Shown here: positions 20,410 through 33,050 of the stretch, piece after piece | How the letters are laid out: each line of letters opens with the position of its first letter | Numbering within the stretch: position 1 is the stretch's first letter | Made by a program: the position numbers and the translations under genes | Origin: Welwitschia mirabilis | Taxonomy: Eukaryota > Gnetophyta > Gnetopsida > Welwitschiales | Direction of reading: 5' to 3' | NCBI GenBank assembly: GCA_051453625.1 | Contig: JBOZIK010000001.1 | Coordinates: forward strand, 61,683,428-61,741,402 | DNA: 57,975 nt | The notes under the pieces: generated by a model | Told to the model about the DNA's origin: nothing | What the model saw: only the letters and a program-made list of their open reading frames with translations | The model's database searches: none

Positions 20410-21217
20410 TTATGTTTTTTAATGCTATCTTTTAAGGTGTTTATCAAAACCAATGCCTTAAAAACTTTTTTCTAATCTTTTAAATGCCTTAAAAAGAAAG
20501 ATTCTAAAGTTTGACTTTTTAAGGCATTTATTCGAACAAATGTCTTAAAAGGAACTTTCAAAACTTTTAAGGAGTTTCACTAAATAAAATCCTTCAAAAG
20601 GTTTCCATTAGATTCATTTAAGGTGTTTATCAAAATAAATGCCTTAAAAACTCTATATTTAAGGAATTTATTTCAATAAATGCCTTAAAATCTTNNNNNN
20701 NNNNNNNNNNNNNNNNNNNNNNNNNNNNNNNNNNNNNNNNNNNNNNNNNNNNNNNNNNNNNNNNNNNNNNNNNNNNNNNNNNNNNNNNNNNNNNNNNNNN
20801 NNNNNNNNNNNNNNNNNNNNNNNNNNNNNNNNNNNNNNNNNNNNNNNNNNNNNNNNNNNNNNNNNNNNNNNNNNNNNNNNNNNNNNNNNNNNNNNNNNNN
20901 NNNNNNNNNNNNNNNNNNNNNNNNNNNNNNNNNNNNNNNNNNNNNNNNNNNNNNNNNNNNNNNNNNNNNNNNNNNNNNNNNNNNNNNNNNNNNNNNNNNN
21001 NNNNNNNNNNNNNNNNNNNNNNNNNNNNNNNNNNNNNNNNNNNNNNNNNNNNNNNNNNNNNNNNNNNNNNNNNNNNNNNNNNNNNNNNNNNNNNNNNNNN
21101 NNNNNNNNNNNNNNNNNNNNNNNNNNNNNNNNNNNNNNNNNNNNNNNNGCCTTAAAAACTCTATATTTAAGGAATTTATTTCAATAAATGCCTTAAAATC
21201 TTATATTTCTAGTAGTA
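20410..21217. repeat. Right subterminal repeats and TIR of C1
   Basis: Dense short repeats of the type TTTAAGGCATTTA and ATGCCTTAAAA in both orientations, ending in the right TIR (21184-21217). A 454-N gap (20695-21148) interrupts it, and the 54 bases before the gap are repeated exactly after it. Confidence 0.88.
20695..21148. other. Assembly gap (454 N) with duplicated edge
   Basis: The 54 bases 20641-20694 recur exactly at 21149-21202 (they start GCCTTAAAAACT). This could be subterminal tandem repetition, but exact identity over the whole stretch suggests overlapping contig ends. Confidence 0.8.
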
Positions 21218-22365
21218 TAAATGTAATATATATCTAGTTGACAAATCAACCTATCATAGAGATTAATCTTATATAACCTAGATTAATTAAGGAAAGTCAT
21301 CAAAAGAACAATACTAATCTAAGCTATTAGGTGAATTAAATAGAATATGAAAACCATGTAAAATTAAACTAGGAAATGAAATGTAATACACCTAAACTAA
21401 TAATATCAATCTTAATGAAGGTTTCACTTATGATTTTTATCATAGATGAAGCTATCACAAAATCATAAGCAACATAAACCATAAGGGAAATGCACATAAC
21501 AAACAATATTGATCAAGTTTAATCAACACTCATGTTATAAAGCAAAAACACCTCAATGAAAGGTACATAGCCTAATACCAAGAAATACATCTCTCTGCAA
21601 CAACAAGGGATGGATTTCTTGTCCTTTAATCTCTTAACATAAGAATTTCCAATGCCAAAGAAGATAAATTTGAAGTTAAGAATAATAAAGTTTTTTTTTA
21701 TAGTAATAGACTCTAAAAACAACAAATACTAATAGATGCAGTGAAATCCTAATGGTTATGTAAGAAGACATAAAACATATGAAAAAATTTTGGTGAAGTT
21801 TAGTGAAGTGTTACACTTAGTTATCATCCTACTGGCCATCTAAAAATCATAGGAGATAATGCCATATCGTACAAGATTCACATCAACTATTAGATTAGTC
21901 TAGAAAGTATCCTCATTAGCATAAGTACTTCTATTNNNNNNNNNNNNNNNNNNNNNNNNNNNNNNNNNNNNNNNNNNNNNNNNNNNNNNNNNNNNNNNNN
22001 NNNNNNNNNNNNNNNNNNNNNNNNNNNNNNNNNNNATTCACATTAACTATTAGACTAGTCTAGAAAGTATCCTCATTAGCATAAGTACTTCTATTATTCG
22101 TATAATCATCTAGATGATGAGGTGTATGATGGGCTTTATAAGATGTTTCTTGTGTTAGATTATCCTTTTTGATTATAGGATTTCTGCTTCAAATAAGAAG
22201 TATTGTAATTTTCTTTAAATGCTATTAAATTTAATAAAGATTGTATGTTTTTTTGATATTTACCTTAGCTCTTCATTATTATTAAAATGTAGCATAAACT
22301 TGTCTAATTTCTTGAAAAACTACTCAAAATACCCTATCACATACATATAACTTGGTAGCCAAATA
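21218..22365 (-). repeat. 5' LTR of A1, 5' segment
   Basis: Continues the LTR interrupted by C1. The parallel to the 3' LTR is clear: 21350-21720 matches 1836-2220 almost throughout. The minus-strand LTR start is at 22365; its first 22 bases (reverse complement of 22344-22365) align with those at 2708. A gap lies at 21936-22035. The exact palindrome TCATCTAGATGA is at 22107-22118. Confidence 0.87.
21936..22035. other. Assembly gap (100 N) with duplicated edge
   Basis: About 60 bases before the gap (from about 21877) recur right after it at 22036-22095 with two differences. Removing the extra copy and the Ns brings the 5' LTR to the length of the 3' LTR. Confidence 0.85.
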
Positions 22366-23204
22366 TTGATATGAATTCTAATAAAGTTTTCATGAAGATA
22401 AACATGGTCAAAAAAAAGATTAATCTTTATAGTTTTTATTATTTCTTACACTAATTTAGGAATTTATTTACCAAACTGAAATAATAAATATATGGACATA
22501 AGAAGTTCATAATAAGCTCATTTACCCAATGATTAAAAACATTCATAGTATATACAATTGAAAATATCTTCCAAATCTAAGAATACTACTTGAATGTGGA
22601 AGTAGTACGTGGATGTAGTTATGGATCTCCTTCAATATGGTCAGGCCTTAAGGGAATAAGATATAGCTTATTAATCATGAAATAATATGAAATTTATATT
22701 AAGGACCCAATTTAAACTATTGCTAAACCTTGTAATGAAGTTTTTAGTATATATAAGATGGAAGCATAGATCATTCTTAATAATAAACCAAGATCATGTT
22801 ATTTGACTACTTATGGTAGCTACTAGATCATGAAAATAGCACATCATAATGAGGCCCATGGCTTACCACTTAGTTATTGCTTAAGGTTCTTTCCTTGTAA
22901 GCCCTAAAACTTGTTAATAGTATCTACTAAAATTTATAATTTTTTGTGATGCTATAATAGTAATAGGCATTTTAACTTAGGATCTTATTTTTCTATGAAA
23001 AAAATTAAAACATCATAAATTTATATGTGATAATTTAAATAAATGAATCATGACTACATAAGGTAATGAAATTAGGTGCTGTGCTAAATTATATTCTTTA
23101 TTCTAGAATACCTAGTTTAGGAAATCATATCATTAGTTTGGAAACCATAAAAAAAGTAGTAAGTAAAATACTCTTTCTGAGATAAGGTCATGAAACTCTC
23201 TAGC
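22366..23204. other. Unrecognised spacer between A1 and S1
   Basis: About 840 bp of AT-rich DNA with no frame or repeat I can assign. Confidence 0.5.
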
Positions 23205-24618
23205 TAAGGATTATTTAGCTCAAATGAAAGGGATGAATGAGTTTAACCAAATAAAATTTTAATAAACAAATAAATAAGAATTTACAAAAAAGATCTTACT
23301 AATTTACATGGTTCCCCAACCCAGGTACATCCACATACAAATGATAGGTTTCCTTCGGACCTTTAAATATTTGTAACCTATAAAATAATATTTTTAAAGG
23401 ACCATAAACCTTACAACAATGAGATACTTCTCTCAAGTTATTACTCTATTTCCTTCAAGGGTTAAATATATTTATATTTACTAGTACTCTCAAGAACATA
23501 ATCAATCACAATAGCATACCCATTCAACGATTGCCTTATACCTTTTAATTCCGAAGTAAAGAATCCTAGAAAAGAGATGTATCAAATCTTGTGAACTATA
23601 AAATAAAAGGTTAAATAACTATATAGTCTTATAATAAAGTACTAAAGCTATCAAATAAATAACATACAAGCTCGAGATGATGTGATAATGATAGATGCAT
23701 GAGTTCTCCTTGATGTAGTCACCCACAAAGCTCCAATGTCAAATTTACAATAGTGAAAATGCTAGAGATCATATAATGTATTTAGTAATGAATCCTTTTT
23801 CATCAAATATATATATTTGATCTTGTATATTTCTAATCAATCATGTTAATAACCCTTCCATATTTATTATTTATGTTTTTAATACTTGTAAGGCATTTTT
23901 GACCTTTTCTCTAATAATATAGTCATTTTAATTTTTTTGAACATAGCTCAATGATATAAATAACTAGATTTAGTTGTTCAATAGCCATTTTATTTTGTGT
24001 TAATTTTTTAATATAGACATTTTTACTATGGTAGACATCTCTCATAGGAAAACATATTCAACATGAAATATTTCTTTAGTTAACTTATCTATATTTCAAT
24101 AACATTTAAATTGCTATGTCTCTGACCCTTGGAAATTAAGAATTTATCATATAAAATGTATGTAGATCCTTAAAAAATAAATAATTCATCTTCATTATCT
24201 TACTGGTATAACTATCTTCTGTCATCTTTTTTAGTTTAGTATAGATGTCTTCAAACTATCAAACATCTTTCATTAGTTCATTCAGTACAGATGCCTTTAG
24301 TAAGATAAATGTATTTCACTTGTTTAAGATTTAAGTTTAGTTTAGACATCTTCATTTCTATAGATGTCTTTGACATAGCCATTTTTAACACTATAGATTT
24401 CTTTGGTCAACTTTATTCAACCTTCATGAATTCTGACTACATATTCTATGACCTTTATTGTTATGTACATATTCTATTAATTATCTTAGATTCTAGATGG
24501 TAATCCTTATTTGCAATTTTGATTGCACTAACAATCTTAGAGATATCTTCAATATCCTATTTGAATAGCAATCACATTGTATTTGATAAGTGGAGTCATA
24601 AAAACTAGGATTTTACTA
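23205..24618 (-). repeat. 3' LTR of S1
   Basis: Aligns with 40915-42331 along its length; for example 23228-23360 with 40940-41070. On the minus strand it begins TAGTAAAATCCTAG (TG changed to TA) at 24618 and ends ...CCTTA at 23205. It contains many GATGTC/GACATC-type motifs at 23990-24400. Confidence 0.88.
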
Positions 24619-27439
24619 ATAATTTTTTGCTTATTAATAATGTCAAAAATATGGTAAATCTTATTTGTAAGAATATTAATAATTTCATTTGAGATAGCAC
24701 AAAAACCAAATTAAATCATAGTTGTATTACAAACTAGCATAAAGAGTAATCATGTTTAATTAGTACATGAATTAATTGAAAATTGCAGTAAGTAGTAACA
24801 TGAAAAACACCTTTGATAATCATACAAGATAGTGACATCAATGTTGTACTAGATCATTATAGGCATCATAAAAATATATCACATGTATGCCTAAATGAAA
24901 AGTAAGAGTATAATAATAAAAAAAGAACTAAGAGAAAAATAAAAACATCAAGTCATATGTAAAAAAGCTCATGATTGAGCATTAACTATGATAACACTTA
25001 TAAGAAAGTTTAATCAAGCATCTTAAATCCATATCCTTTAAACTCACATAGGATTTCTAGAGTGATTTTTCATCTCCTCCATTTTTTGGATAATATAAAA
25101 AGATTTAATTACTTAGAGTGAAGTCATTGGTGTAGTGAGCTCCATCCTTTGTATCATCCTTGTTATCATCATTATCTTAGATAGTGAAGGTCTAAATGAT
25201 ATATAATAAGGATGATGTATGTGGAGGTATACGCTATTTCTATAATTGCCATAACCCTAAGAGACCTGTCTTATCATATAAACATAAATCTAAGAGATTA
25301 TGAAAGTTTTAAAGAAACTAATTATGGTAATCTTATTGAAATTTGGTATAGATAATGGAGTGGTGCTGAGTGATGATGCATAAATTAAATGTAATATAGT
25401 GGTGGTGGTAAAGACAAGCAAGGTGTTAATGGTATATGAGATGATGAAGTTGGCTATGTAGGATAGCAAATGGAAAGCTTATAATGAGGCCTATGGAAGA
25501 TGACAGACTCATTATTAGGTTATTTAAAGCCATCTAATGCTTCCCTTAAACCTGTGATGGAGGCTAGTACTCCCCATGAATATGTGATAGAGGCTGGTAC
25601 TTCCTCTAAATGTGTGTATCCTTATTTTTTATCTCTAAAGCACTTAATTTACTTGTGTCCTATACTCCATCCTAACCATAGTTTGTGATATATGGTTTTA
25701 GAGACTTTTTTAATTCTAAATTCTCTTCTAAATCTATCCATGTAGAATTCTCCATAGATTTCTAGCTACTAGTGGATGTTTAGTCCTTACTAATTGTAGA
25801 TCTGTGCTTCTTTAGCATTAACAACCTGCTATCAATTTTTTTAATCATCTTGGCTAGTGCATAGAGAGCCTTCTTTACTTATGAAGAATTTTGAAAACTT
25901 ATAAATTTGGATCTTTGAAATTATGTTTTAAGAGGTCTTTTACTCTTTCCTTCCGTTGGCTAGTCTAGTATATGACAATTTACAATGAACTCTAAAAGTG
26001 GCTTTTTTTGCTAAATGATATCAACCGGAGGGACTATGACACTAGCACTACTAATAATAAAACAAATTAAATAAGGATGGCTTATATTATATCCATGTTA
26101 AAATAGAAAGCAGTAATGTTTATGCATAGTATAAAATTAAGATCAATTTTTACCCCTATAAGTAAATATCTACATGAGATTATAGTAACTATAACTACCT
26201 ACTTGAACTAAAATTTTATAAAATGATATTAAGTTTAAGATAGAGGCATCTATCATTATGTTCTTCATTCAACATTTTTATAAAATCCCATTTTTTCATT
26301 TCAAATAATAAGATTGATAGAAAGGAAGGAATTCCTCTTACTTATGTTTAAAAGAGACTAGTAGAGTCATCGATGTAGTAAGTATTAGCATAAAGGTCCC
26401 TTACAATAGGATCTAAAATACTCTATTCAAGTTAAATAATCATGTCCCAACCAAAATAAGATAAGTATGCTAATAGGTAATCCTTCCTATGATTCTAAAA
26501 GTTAAGAGTTCTTTCTATAATGATGGAATTTTTAAGCAAAGACTTAAACATTTTCTCAGTTAATTTCTAATAAAATTAAAGTTTATATTGAGGTCTCTAT
26601 ATCTCATGAGTAGGTTCCTTTTCATTAGAGGTTTTCATAGGCTTTTTCCTCATTATATTTATGAATTATGAATGGTATAAATTAAAACTTAAAATAAGTT
26701 CTAATAGAAATTAAAAAAAGAACTTGTAATAAAATCCACTTATATTTTATTAATGTGAAGTATTCTTTCAAATCAAATATGTCTTTCCATGAAAAGCTAT
26801 GAGAGAAAGAACTCCTATGCATAGTAAGAGCAACATATACTAAGTGGAGAAGTGAAAATAAGGGTTGATAATCTTTTCTCACTTAAAAATGTCTTAAAAC
26901 CCTTGGTTTTGGTTTATTTTTTAATTGTGAATACAAAGTATCAAATACATCTATACCTTCAAAGACATATAAAATGATAAAACTAGACATCTATAGCTGC
27001 TAAAGACATCTATTAATAAAAACATTTAAATCATTAACTAGAGGCAGCAAAGACATATATGATCTTAGAGATGTCTATTTTTAAAGTATGATATGTCTAC
27101 CTTTTGAAAGATGTCTATTTTTCTTTGCTTTTCATTAATAATCAAAGATATCTAGACTATTTTAAGAGTCTTTCTAATGAGCATCTATAACACTAAATAC
27201 ATCTCTAAATAAGATGTTTACAACTTCAAAGACATATAGCCTGTAATCCTAAAGCCTACTATATTTTACACTAGTAAAATAATTATTAGGAAATATTACT
27301 TAAAAGTAACATTTTAAAAATATGCTAATTACCTAATAAAACTTCAAAGATCTACATCCAATATATAAATTCATAAAAGAATTACACATAAGATGCTGAG
27401 TTGAGATTTGAGAGAGGTTATCTATAGACTTACCTAATT
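24619..27439 (-). other. 3' region of S1 between RNase H and 3' LTR
   Basis: About 2.8 kb after the end of RNase H. SIRE elements often have an env-like or other ORF here, but I recognise none. The minus frame 26682-26882 (66 codons) and plus frame 25500-25688 have no known motif. A short imperfect tandem repeat lies at about 25550-25610. At 26930-27240 there are many AGACATCTA/TAGATGTCT-like motifs resembling those in the LTRs. An A-rich purine stretch just upstream of the 3' LTR may be a decayed polypurine tract. Confidence 0.5.
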
Positions 27440-27640
27440 AGGTAAAGCTTAATACCCAAGTTCTGGCAAAACTTAATAAACCTTTCTATATTAAATGATT
27501 TTGTAAATACATATTCTAGTTATTTATCAATTTTGACATATTTCAAAGAGTCTTTATTTTATCCATCTTCTTTAAAAAAGTGGCATTCAATTCTAATGTA
27601 CTTTATCTTAGAATGATAAATAGGATTTTAAAAGATGTTA
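27440..27640 (-). pseudogene. S1 RNase H, C-terminal part
   Basis: Minus strand, directly left of A2. Pieces read NPIYHSKIKYIRIECHFF, KDSLKYVKIDKQ-like residues, EYVFTKSFNIERFIKF and LGI. They match the conserved end of copia RNase H (NPVQHSRTKHIDIRHHFI ... LADIFTKPLNKDRFC ... LGI). Stops are present. The N-terminal part continues at 36501 on the other side of A2. Confidence 0.93.
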
Positions 27641-27645
27641 ATAGC
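27641..27645. other. Target site duplication of A2 (left), ATAGC
   Basis: Identical to 36496-36500. Deleting one copy with A2 rejoins the two halves of the S1 RNase H. Confidence 0.92.
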
Positions 27646-28884
27646 TATTACGATGCCAAATTGCATGTTTTTAATGCGGTATTTTGAGTACTTTTGAAGG
27701 AAATTTAGATAGGTTTAAGTAAAAAACAACAATTATTGAGAGTCAAGAAGAAAATCATAGAAATGTGCAATCATTAGTACATTTAGAGGCATTTTGGATG
27801 AATTCTGATACTTTATATTATGATGAGGAATTAATTATTTAAAAAGGTAATTTAACTTGATTAAAGATCTTTGAGAAGATCATCATCCCCTCCATCATCT
27901 AGATGACTACTTGGACAATACCACATGTATGTTGTCAAGGATGCTGATTGGACCAATGATGGAAGTAAATATGGAACCTCTCTTAATATGGCATCATCTC
28001 CACTGTCATCTAGATGATATTCAAAATGATACCTAAAATTAGTCAATGCATTAAACTTGTACAATATGTCACATGCCCCTTATGCATTATTAGGAATTCT
28101 ATTTCATCTGTTATATTTTCCATTTTTAGAGTTTATATTTGTAAATAAATACTACTTCACCATCACTACTTTATCTTCTTTAGCACCTGAAAATCTCATG
28201 ATTGAAGATCAAAGGATAGGATATCCATTTGTTGTTGCAGGTTGGAATTTTCATTGGTGTTGAGTTGTATCTCCTTATTGAGGTGCTACTACTTTATACC
28301 AAAATTTTAATTAGACAATAATGAAAATATTCTTTTAGTTTTATTCGTGTTCATATCCCTTATGATTTATATTGATTATGATTTCATGACATCTTCTATT
28401 TGATATAGATCATGAAGGACAACCTTTGTTAAGGTTGAAATGATTAGTTTATAATTTGCATTGCATTACATTTTATATTTACTAGCTTAATCATTACATG
28501 TTTTTATATTCTATTTAACTAACTTAATAGCCTAGGTTGTTTAGGATTAGTGATAGTTTTGTTGATTAATCTAGGTTATGCAAGGCTTATCTTGGTGATA
28601 GAAATTTGGTAGTTAGATAGATGTTGGATTTAGAGTAGACTTCATTTGCATTGCATTAGTGTATTTATTTTCTTGCATTTTTTATTTTCATTATTGAACC
28701 TAAAAGAAAAACATAAAAATACATCACTTGAAATCAATTCCCTAGCTTCGATTCTAGTGCTTTTAACATATTATAACATTTGGGTTGACTCTCATCTATA
28801 TTAGTGTGTCGTATTTATACAAATATTTGTGATTAATAGGATTTAATTAAGTACATAATGATTGCATAAATATGCACTACAACT
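27646..28884 (+). repeat. 5' LTR of A2
   Basis: Starts TATTACGATGCC (TGTTGTGATGCC in the 3' LTR) and ends ...CTACAACT just before the PBS. It has two exact TCATCTAGATGA palindromes (27895-27906 and 28006-28017). Short open frames here (27861-28064, 28057-28263) are chance frames within the LTR. Confidence 0.92.
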
Positions 28885-28887
28885 TAT

Positions 28888-28908
28888 TGGATCCATTGCT
28901 AGAAAAGG
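28888..28908 (+). other. Primer binding site of A2
   Basis: TGGATCCATTGCTAGAAAAG at the position and with the general form of the tRNA-Asp type site of A1 and A3, three bases after the LTR end. Confidence 0.75.
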
Positions 28909-29340
28909 CTATAAGGAGTTTTGAGGATTGTTATTACCTAGATAAGTACCTTATATTTCATTTTAGGTTATTTTTTTATAATAGCATTGTATATTTAATA
29001 TAAATACTATAATTTTTATTTTCATAATTTTTTCAATTTTTTGTTTCACAACATGTTGTCTATAATCTAGCTGAGATAGGTGGATGACAACCTAGGGTTA
29101 TATTTTCATAGTATTATTTTCATTTTTCTATCACCTAATGAGTTGATATCATCTCTATTATTCTCTAGATGACATAGGAAGATGACTTTTAATTTTTGTT
29201 TTAGTTCTTTTTCTTTTTTTTTTTCAATTTTCTATTTTCTATTTTTTGTTTTTTATAAGGTAGCCATATAGGTCATTATCTAGATGACATTAGATATGAT
29301 AACCACAGACACATTATTGATCATGTAGGAACATGATACA
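28909..29340 (+). other. 5' leader of A2
   Basis: AT-rich leader with palindromic motif variants near 29170 and 29278-29290. Homologous to 56490-56930 in A3. Confidence 0.6.
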
Positions 29341-29520
29341 CTTAGGTAAAAATATGAAGTATTAGAAAAATCAAAGCCTAATTAAGGAAAATATTAGAGA
29401 ATATTTGGTCCACTTTGAGCTTAATCCAAGTACATACGTCCTAGGTACATAAAGAATTTCAAGAGTTAAATAAGAATATTTTTTAACTTTCATTATTTTA
29501 GAATTTAATTTTTTAAAAGA
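29341..29520 (+). pseudogene. Conserved short ORF upstream of gag in A2 (broken)
   Basis: Reads KENIREYLVHFELNPST with flanking stops. It corresponds to the open frame at 12793-13011 in A1 and to about 56940-57060 in A3. Confidence 0.5.
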
Positions 29521-29557
29521 AAGCAATAGAATAAAAGTAAATTATTTTTATGCATTA

Positions 29558-31000
29558 ATGTTAAATACAATGCCAAAAGGAAAACAAGTAGTGTTATTCA
29601 ATACTTCAATTATGATAGGAACTTCTAATGCAAATACAAATTTGACACCTAAGGATTTAGTTGTAAATAGAAAATGTAAAATTCAAAACCCTTTTGAGTT
29701 ACCTTCTGGTAATCATGTAGAATTAAAAACCTTAAATATGTATTCAACATTTTTAAGAGAACATAATAAAGATTCTTTTCAACATCTTGCTAATATAGAA
29801 CAACTTTTGCTTACTTCAAAAATTGTGAAAAAAATGAATTAGTGATAGAACTTACATGATCATCTTTCTTATCACACTTAGAGATAGAGCAAAACATTGG
29901 ATTAAAACCATTTCTTATAGAAGTCTTAAAAATTGAAGTCAAGTACAAGAAGGTTAAAAGATTCATGAGTGAAACCACAATGATAAAAAGAAAAAAAAGC
30001 AAGTCATAAATTTTCAACAACAACCACCTAATAAAGATTATCCCACAACATATGAATAATTTATTATAGCTATTCATTCCAATCCTATTAATGAATTCCC
30101 TAAATCATAATTAATAGATTATTTTTATAGTGGATTGAATAGTAAAACTAAAAAACTTGTAGACTTTTCTTATGATGGCAAATTAATGAACTTAGATTTA
30201 GATAATGAATGAAAGTTGTTAAAAGTCTAACTGAAATAAGTAAGCTTGGCATTAAAAAACTTTTAAAGATAATATAATGATAGATCAAATTATAAAGAAC
30301 TTAAAAGAAGTAAAACATAATAAGGAAGAATAATAAAATAATTCAACAAATGTAATCAAGGATTTCACTACTTCTTTAAAGAAATACACTCAAATGATTC
30401 TAGATGTAAAAGTAGCAATTGAAAAGAATGTAACATCAACATATGATATGAGTGAAGATAACTCCTAGCCAAAAAAAGAATGTCCATTGTTATTAAATGC
30501 CTTTAAATTTTCAAAATCAAATGTAATATTAACAAGAAATGAGTGAGTAATCAAATTGGAAACCTTTTGCGAATAGGTTCAAGAACTTAAAATTTCAATG
30601 AAATAATTCAAATTTCTAATCAATCTTCTCAAATTTTTAAAGCAAAGGTGATCTAATTATAAACACAATGGAAGAGATGAAGAAAATATAAAAAAGGAAT
30701 AATATATCCATTAAAAACCAAAATAAAAACATTGAAAATTTAGTTAGTATATTTCAAAAATTAATATTAGCCATTCAAATATCATAAGAATCTCTTGAAA
30801 CTCAAATTTTTCCAAATCCAAATGAAGCAAAATAAGATTATAAAGTAATTGATATGACATTACTTATACATGAAACTTCAACTTCTCAAAATTATGAAGA
30901 AGGGGAGGAAGAGGATGATATGAAAATCTTAGAAATATATAATTTTCCTACAACTTTAGATAAACCTTCATGAAAATACAAAAGGAAACGATAAGCTACT
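29558..31000 (+). pseudogene. A2 gag (degenerate)
   Basis: The first 94 codons (29558-29842) are open. The ATG at 29570 (MPKGKQVVL) may be the real start, since A3 has a similar MSSLLQKKNQVA at 57173. Later blocks are NPFELPSGNHVELK, FQHLANIEQLLL, and DYFYSGLNSKTKKLVD (about 30115-30165). The last corresponds to the FYxGLxxxTRxxVDAAAGG block near the end of the Athila capsid domain. Several stops and frameshifts interrupt it. The zinc knuckle expected near 30430 is not recognisable. Confidence 0.85.
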
Positions 31001-31059
31001 CCTTAGATTGATAGACTAAATATAGATCCTACTTTTGATAAATACTTAAAAGCCTTAAT

Positions 31060-31640
31060 ACAAGATGTTAATATTAATCACCCTTTTGGAAATCCTTGCA
31101 AGAAAATCTTAACTATGCTAAGTTGAGAAAATACATAGTTAAGGAAAAAAAAAACTATTCCTAGTAGAGTCTTACTTGTACAATATATATCTAACTTAGT
31201 CATACAAAAAGCTTCTAAATTTAAAGGCCTTAGGGAAAATACAGTAAGTGTTACTTTAGAAGAAAACAAGAAAATTAGAAAATATTTAATTGAAATAGGA
31301 ACAAGTATAAACATCATGTGTCTTCACGTTTGTAAAAGACTTGGTTTGGAAGAAGAATTAAACCTACATAAAGCACCTTAGAATTGGCTAATACAATAAC
31401 CAAAAAACCTATGGGGATTATTAAAAGCTTAGTCATCCAAATAGAATAAGCTTACTACCACATAGATGTGGTTATAGTTGAAGTATAACATAATGGAAGT
31501 TATCCACTACTTTAGGAAGAGCCTTTTGTGCAACTGCCTACTATATCATAGACACATGAACTAGATTAATGGAATGTAAGATACATAATAAGAAGTAACT
31601 ATTAGAGATTTTGATGCTACTAAAAAGATATGAATAATTA
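31060..31640 (+). pseudogene. A2 aspartic protease and linker to RT (degenerate)
   Basis: Around the active site it reads EIGTSINIMCLHVCKRLGLE (about 31285-31350); Athila has DLGASVNLMPLSVFKKLGL, so the catalytic Asp is Glu here. It continues with ANTITKKPMGIIKSLVIQIE and HNGSYPLL, as in the A1 protease. The linker RDFDATKK (about 31610) matches RVFDATKK at about 10625 of A1. After about 31780 the homology to A1 ends before RT would begin. Confidence 0.85.
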
Positions 31641-31779
31641 AAGAAACTTATAAAAGGGAGCTAAACCTACTTTATTTATTCAACATTACTTAGTTAAAGA
31701 GAAAGTAAGAATTCTACAAGAGCTAATTTTGCATAATAATTTAATAGAAATGAATAATTTTGATCATGAGGATGAAGGA

Positions 31780-33050
31780 GTAAAATTTATCAATAGGAAT
31801 GAAGTCTGACATGCAAACTTAGTTAAGAAAATTCCTTATAAGCATCATCATCCATTCCAATAATCTGGATAATAGTCTAGGATAAGATTCAAAAAAGATA
31901 AAAATCAACAAAAGAAAAATAAGAATAATAAAAAAAGGAAAGATATAGTTACTGATAAGAAAATTATAGAAAGCATTCAACACAGTAGAAACAAGACAAC
32001 AATGAGGAGAGAAGTAATAATAAATAACCTATACAGTTTCAACCATACTTAATGAAACATAGGCCTTAATTTTCTAATATAGCAATCTAACTTAAAAAGT
32101 TTTCCCATGTTTCTCCATTTCACACTCTTAAAAATATTTAAAAAACATCCTCCATCAAATCCACTTTAGCTAATTTCTATAATTATAACTCTTTTCAAAA
32201 GTATGATTTAGTATATCTTAAAATTATAAAATTCTATAAAACCTTATGTTTTTTATGATCCATACTTAAATATGAGACTTAAAAAACTTCTTAAGTATAC
32301 TAAACTTACCTTAATCATTCATCTTACGAATCTTTTTCCAAATTTAATTCCTAATAGAACTATTTATCTTTTTCATCCTCAATATTAATTTTTCTATATA
32401 TGGATTTTTTTCATACCATGCATTTGATAAGAGATTATTCTTCCATGAATTATATGAACTTCTTATCTCTCATATTGTAAATAAATTTTATGAAGTTAAA
32501 ATGTTACTTTCTCATGCATGTGTATCCTTTATATTTTGTCATTTTTCTCTATCTGATTTGGCCTGTATTTTTTTAAGAAAATATAATACCCTAGGACCTA
32601 AATAAATTCTTCTTTCTTTTCCTTTTTCTTTGTTACAAATAAAGTATTGAATAGAATTTAGGAACTAAATAAAAGTTATTTTCAGTTTTATTTTGTATGT
32701 CCTTTTGATTTTATGATTGTTATGTTTTTGCCTCTGGTTTTTATTTCTATTTTACATAATAAATCAATCTCTAAATGGTTGAGTTCTTATCTTTTAGAGT
32801 ATATTTTGAATGGCTCAATTGTGATTTATGACTTAAGCACTAAGGAAATTCGAAAAAAAAAAAAGAATAAATGTTAAAAATTCATGAGTTATTAAAAGAT
32901 CTTAAAAATAATAGAAGCAATTATTTTAGAAGCCTTTTGCAATTTTTTGAATTCTTTCTTAGCCAATTCTTAAACATCTTTAAAACTTGACTAATGTTTT
33001 ACTTTATGAAGTTACCATAACTAGTGATCTTTACTTAGGTAATTCAAAGT
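31780..33050 (+). other. A2-specific segment replacing RT, RNase H and integrase
   Basis: About 1.25 kb of AT-rich DNA where A1 has about 2.5 kb of RT, RNase H and integrase sequence. No frame or domain is recognised. It contains a palindromic motif variant at about 31845-31885 and poly-A near 32858. Confidence 0.6.

Larger units (their letters stand above)
13700..21217. mobile_element. C1: CACTA (En/Spm-type) transposon carrying captured gene fragments
   Basis: Terminal inverted repeats of about 34 bp: 13700-13733 (TACTATAAGAAATATAGGAT...) and 21184-21217, whose reverse complement starts TACTACTAGAAATATAAGAT. They match the plant CACTA terminus CACTACxAGAAA with the first C changed to T at both ends. 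The 3-bp target duplication TAA is intact at 13697-13699 and 21218-21220, as expected for CACTA. Both ends carry many short TTAAGG/CCTTAA subterminal repeats. I find no TNPD-type transposase, so it is probably non-autonomous. It carries lipase-like and AQUARIUS exons (listed separately) and is inserted in the 5' LTR of A1, so it is younger than A1. Confidence 0.92.
1472..22365 (-). mobile_element. A1: degenerate Athila-like Ty3/gypsy retrotransposon, with a nested CACTA element
   Basis: Two LTRs of similar length bound a body with domain order gag, protease, RT, RNase H, integrase, which is the Ty3/gypsy order. The 3' LTR is 1472-2708. The 5' LTR is 13461-13699 plus 21218-22365, split by CACTA element C1. 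Without C1 and the gap artefact at 21936 the 5' LTR is about 1.23 kb, matching the 1237 bp 3' LTR. The PBS is the degraded tRNA-Asp type typical of Athila, and RT and integrase motifs also fit Athila/Tat. Candidate 5-bp target duplications (GTAAT at 1467-1471, TTGAT at 22366-22370) match at only 3 of 5 bases, so they are not confirmed. All coding parts are broken. Confidence 0.9.

Noticed and set aside
1467-22370. Target site duplication for A1
   Set aside because: GTAAT and TTGAT share only 3 of 5 bases and the LTR ends are themselves mutated.
28057-28263. 68-codon plus-strand ORF
   Set aside because: Lies inside the A2 5' LTR and is not conserved as an open frame in the 3' LTR.
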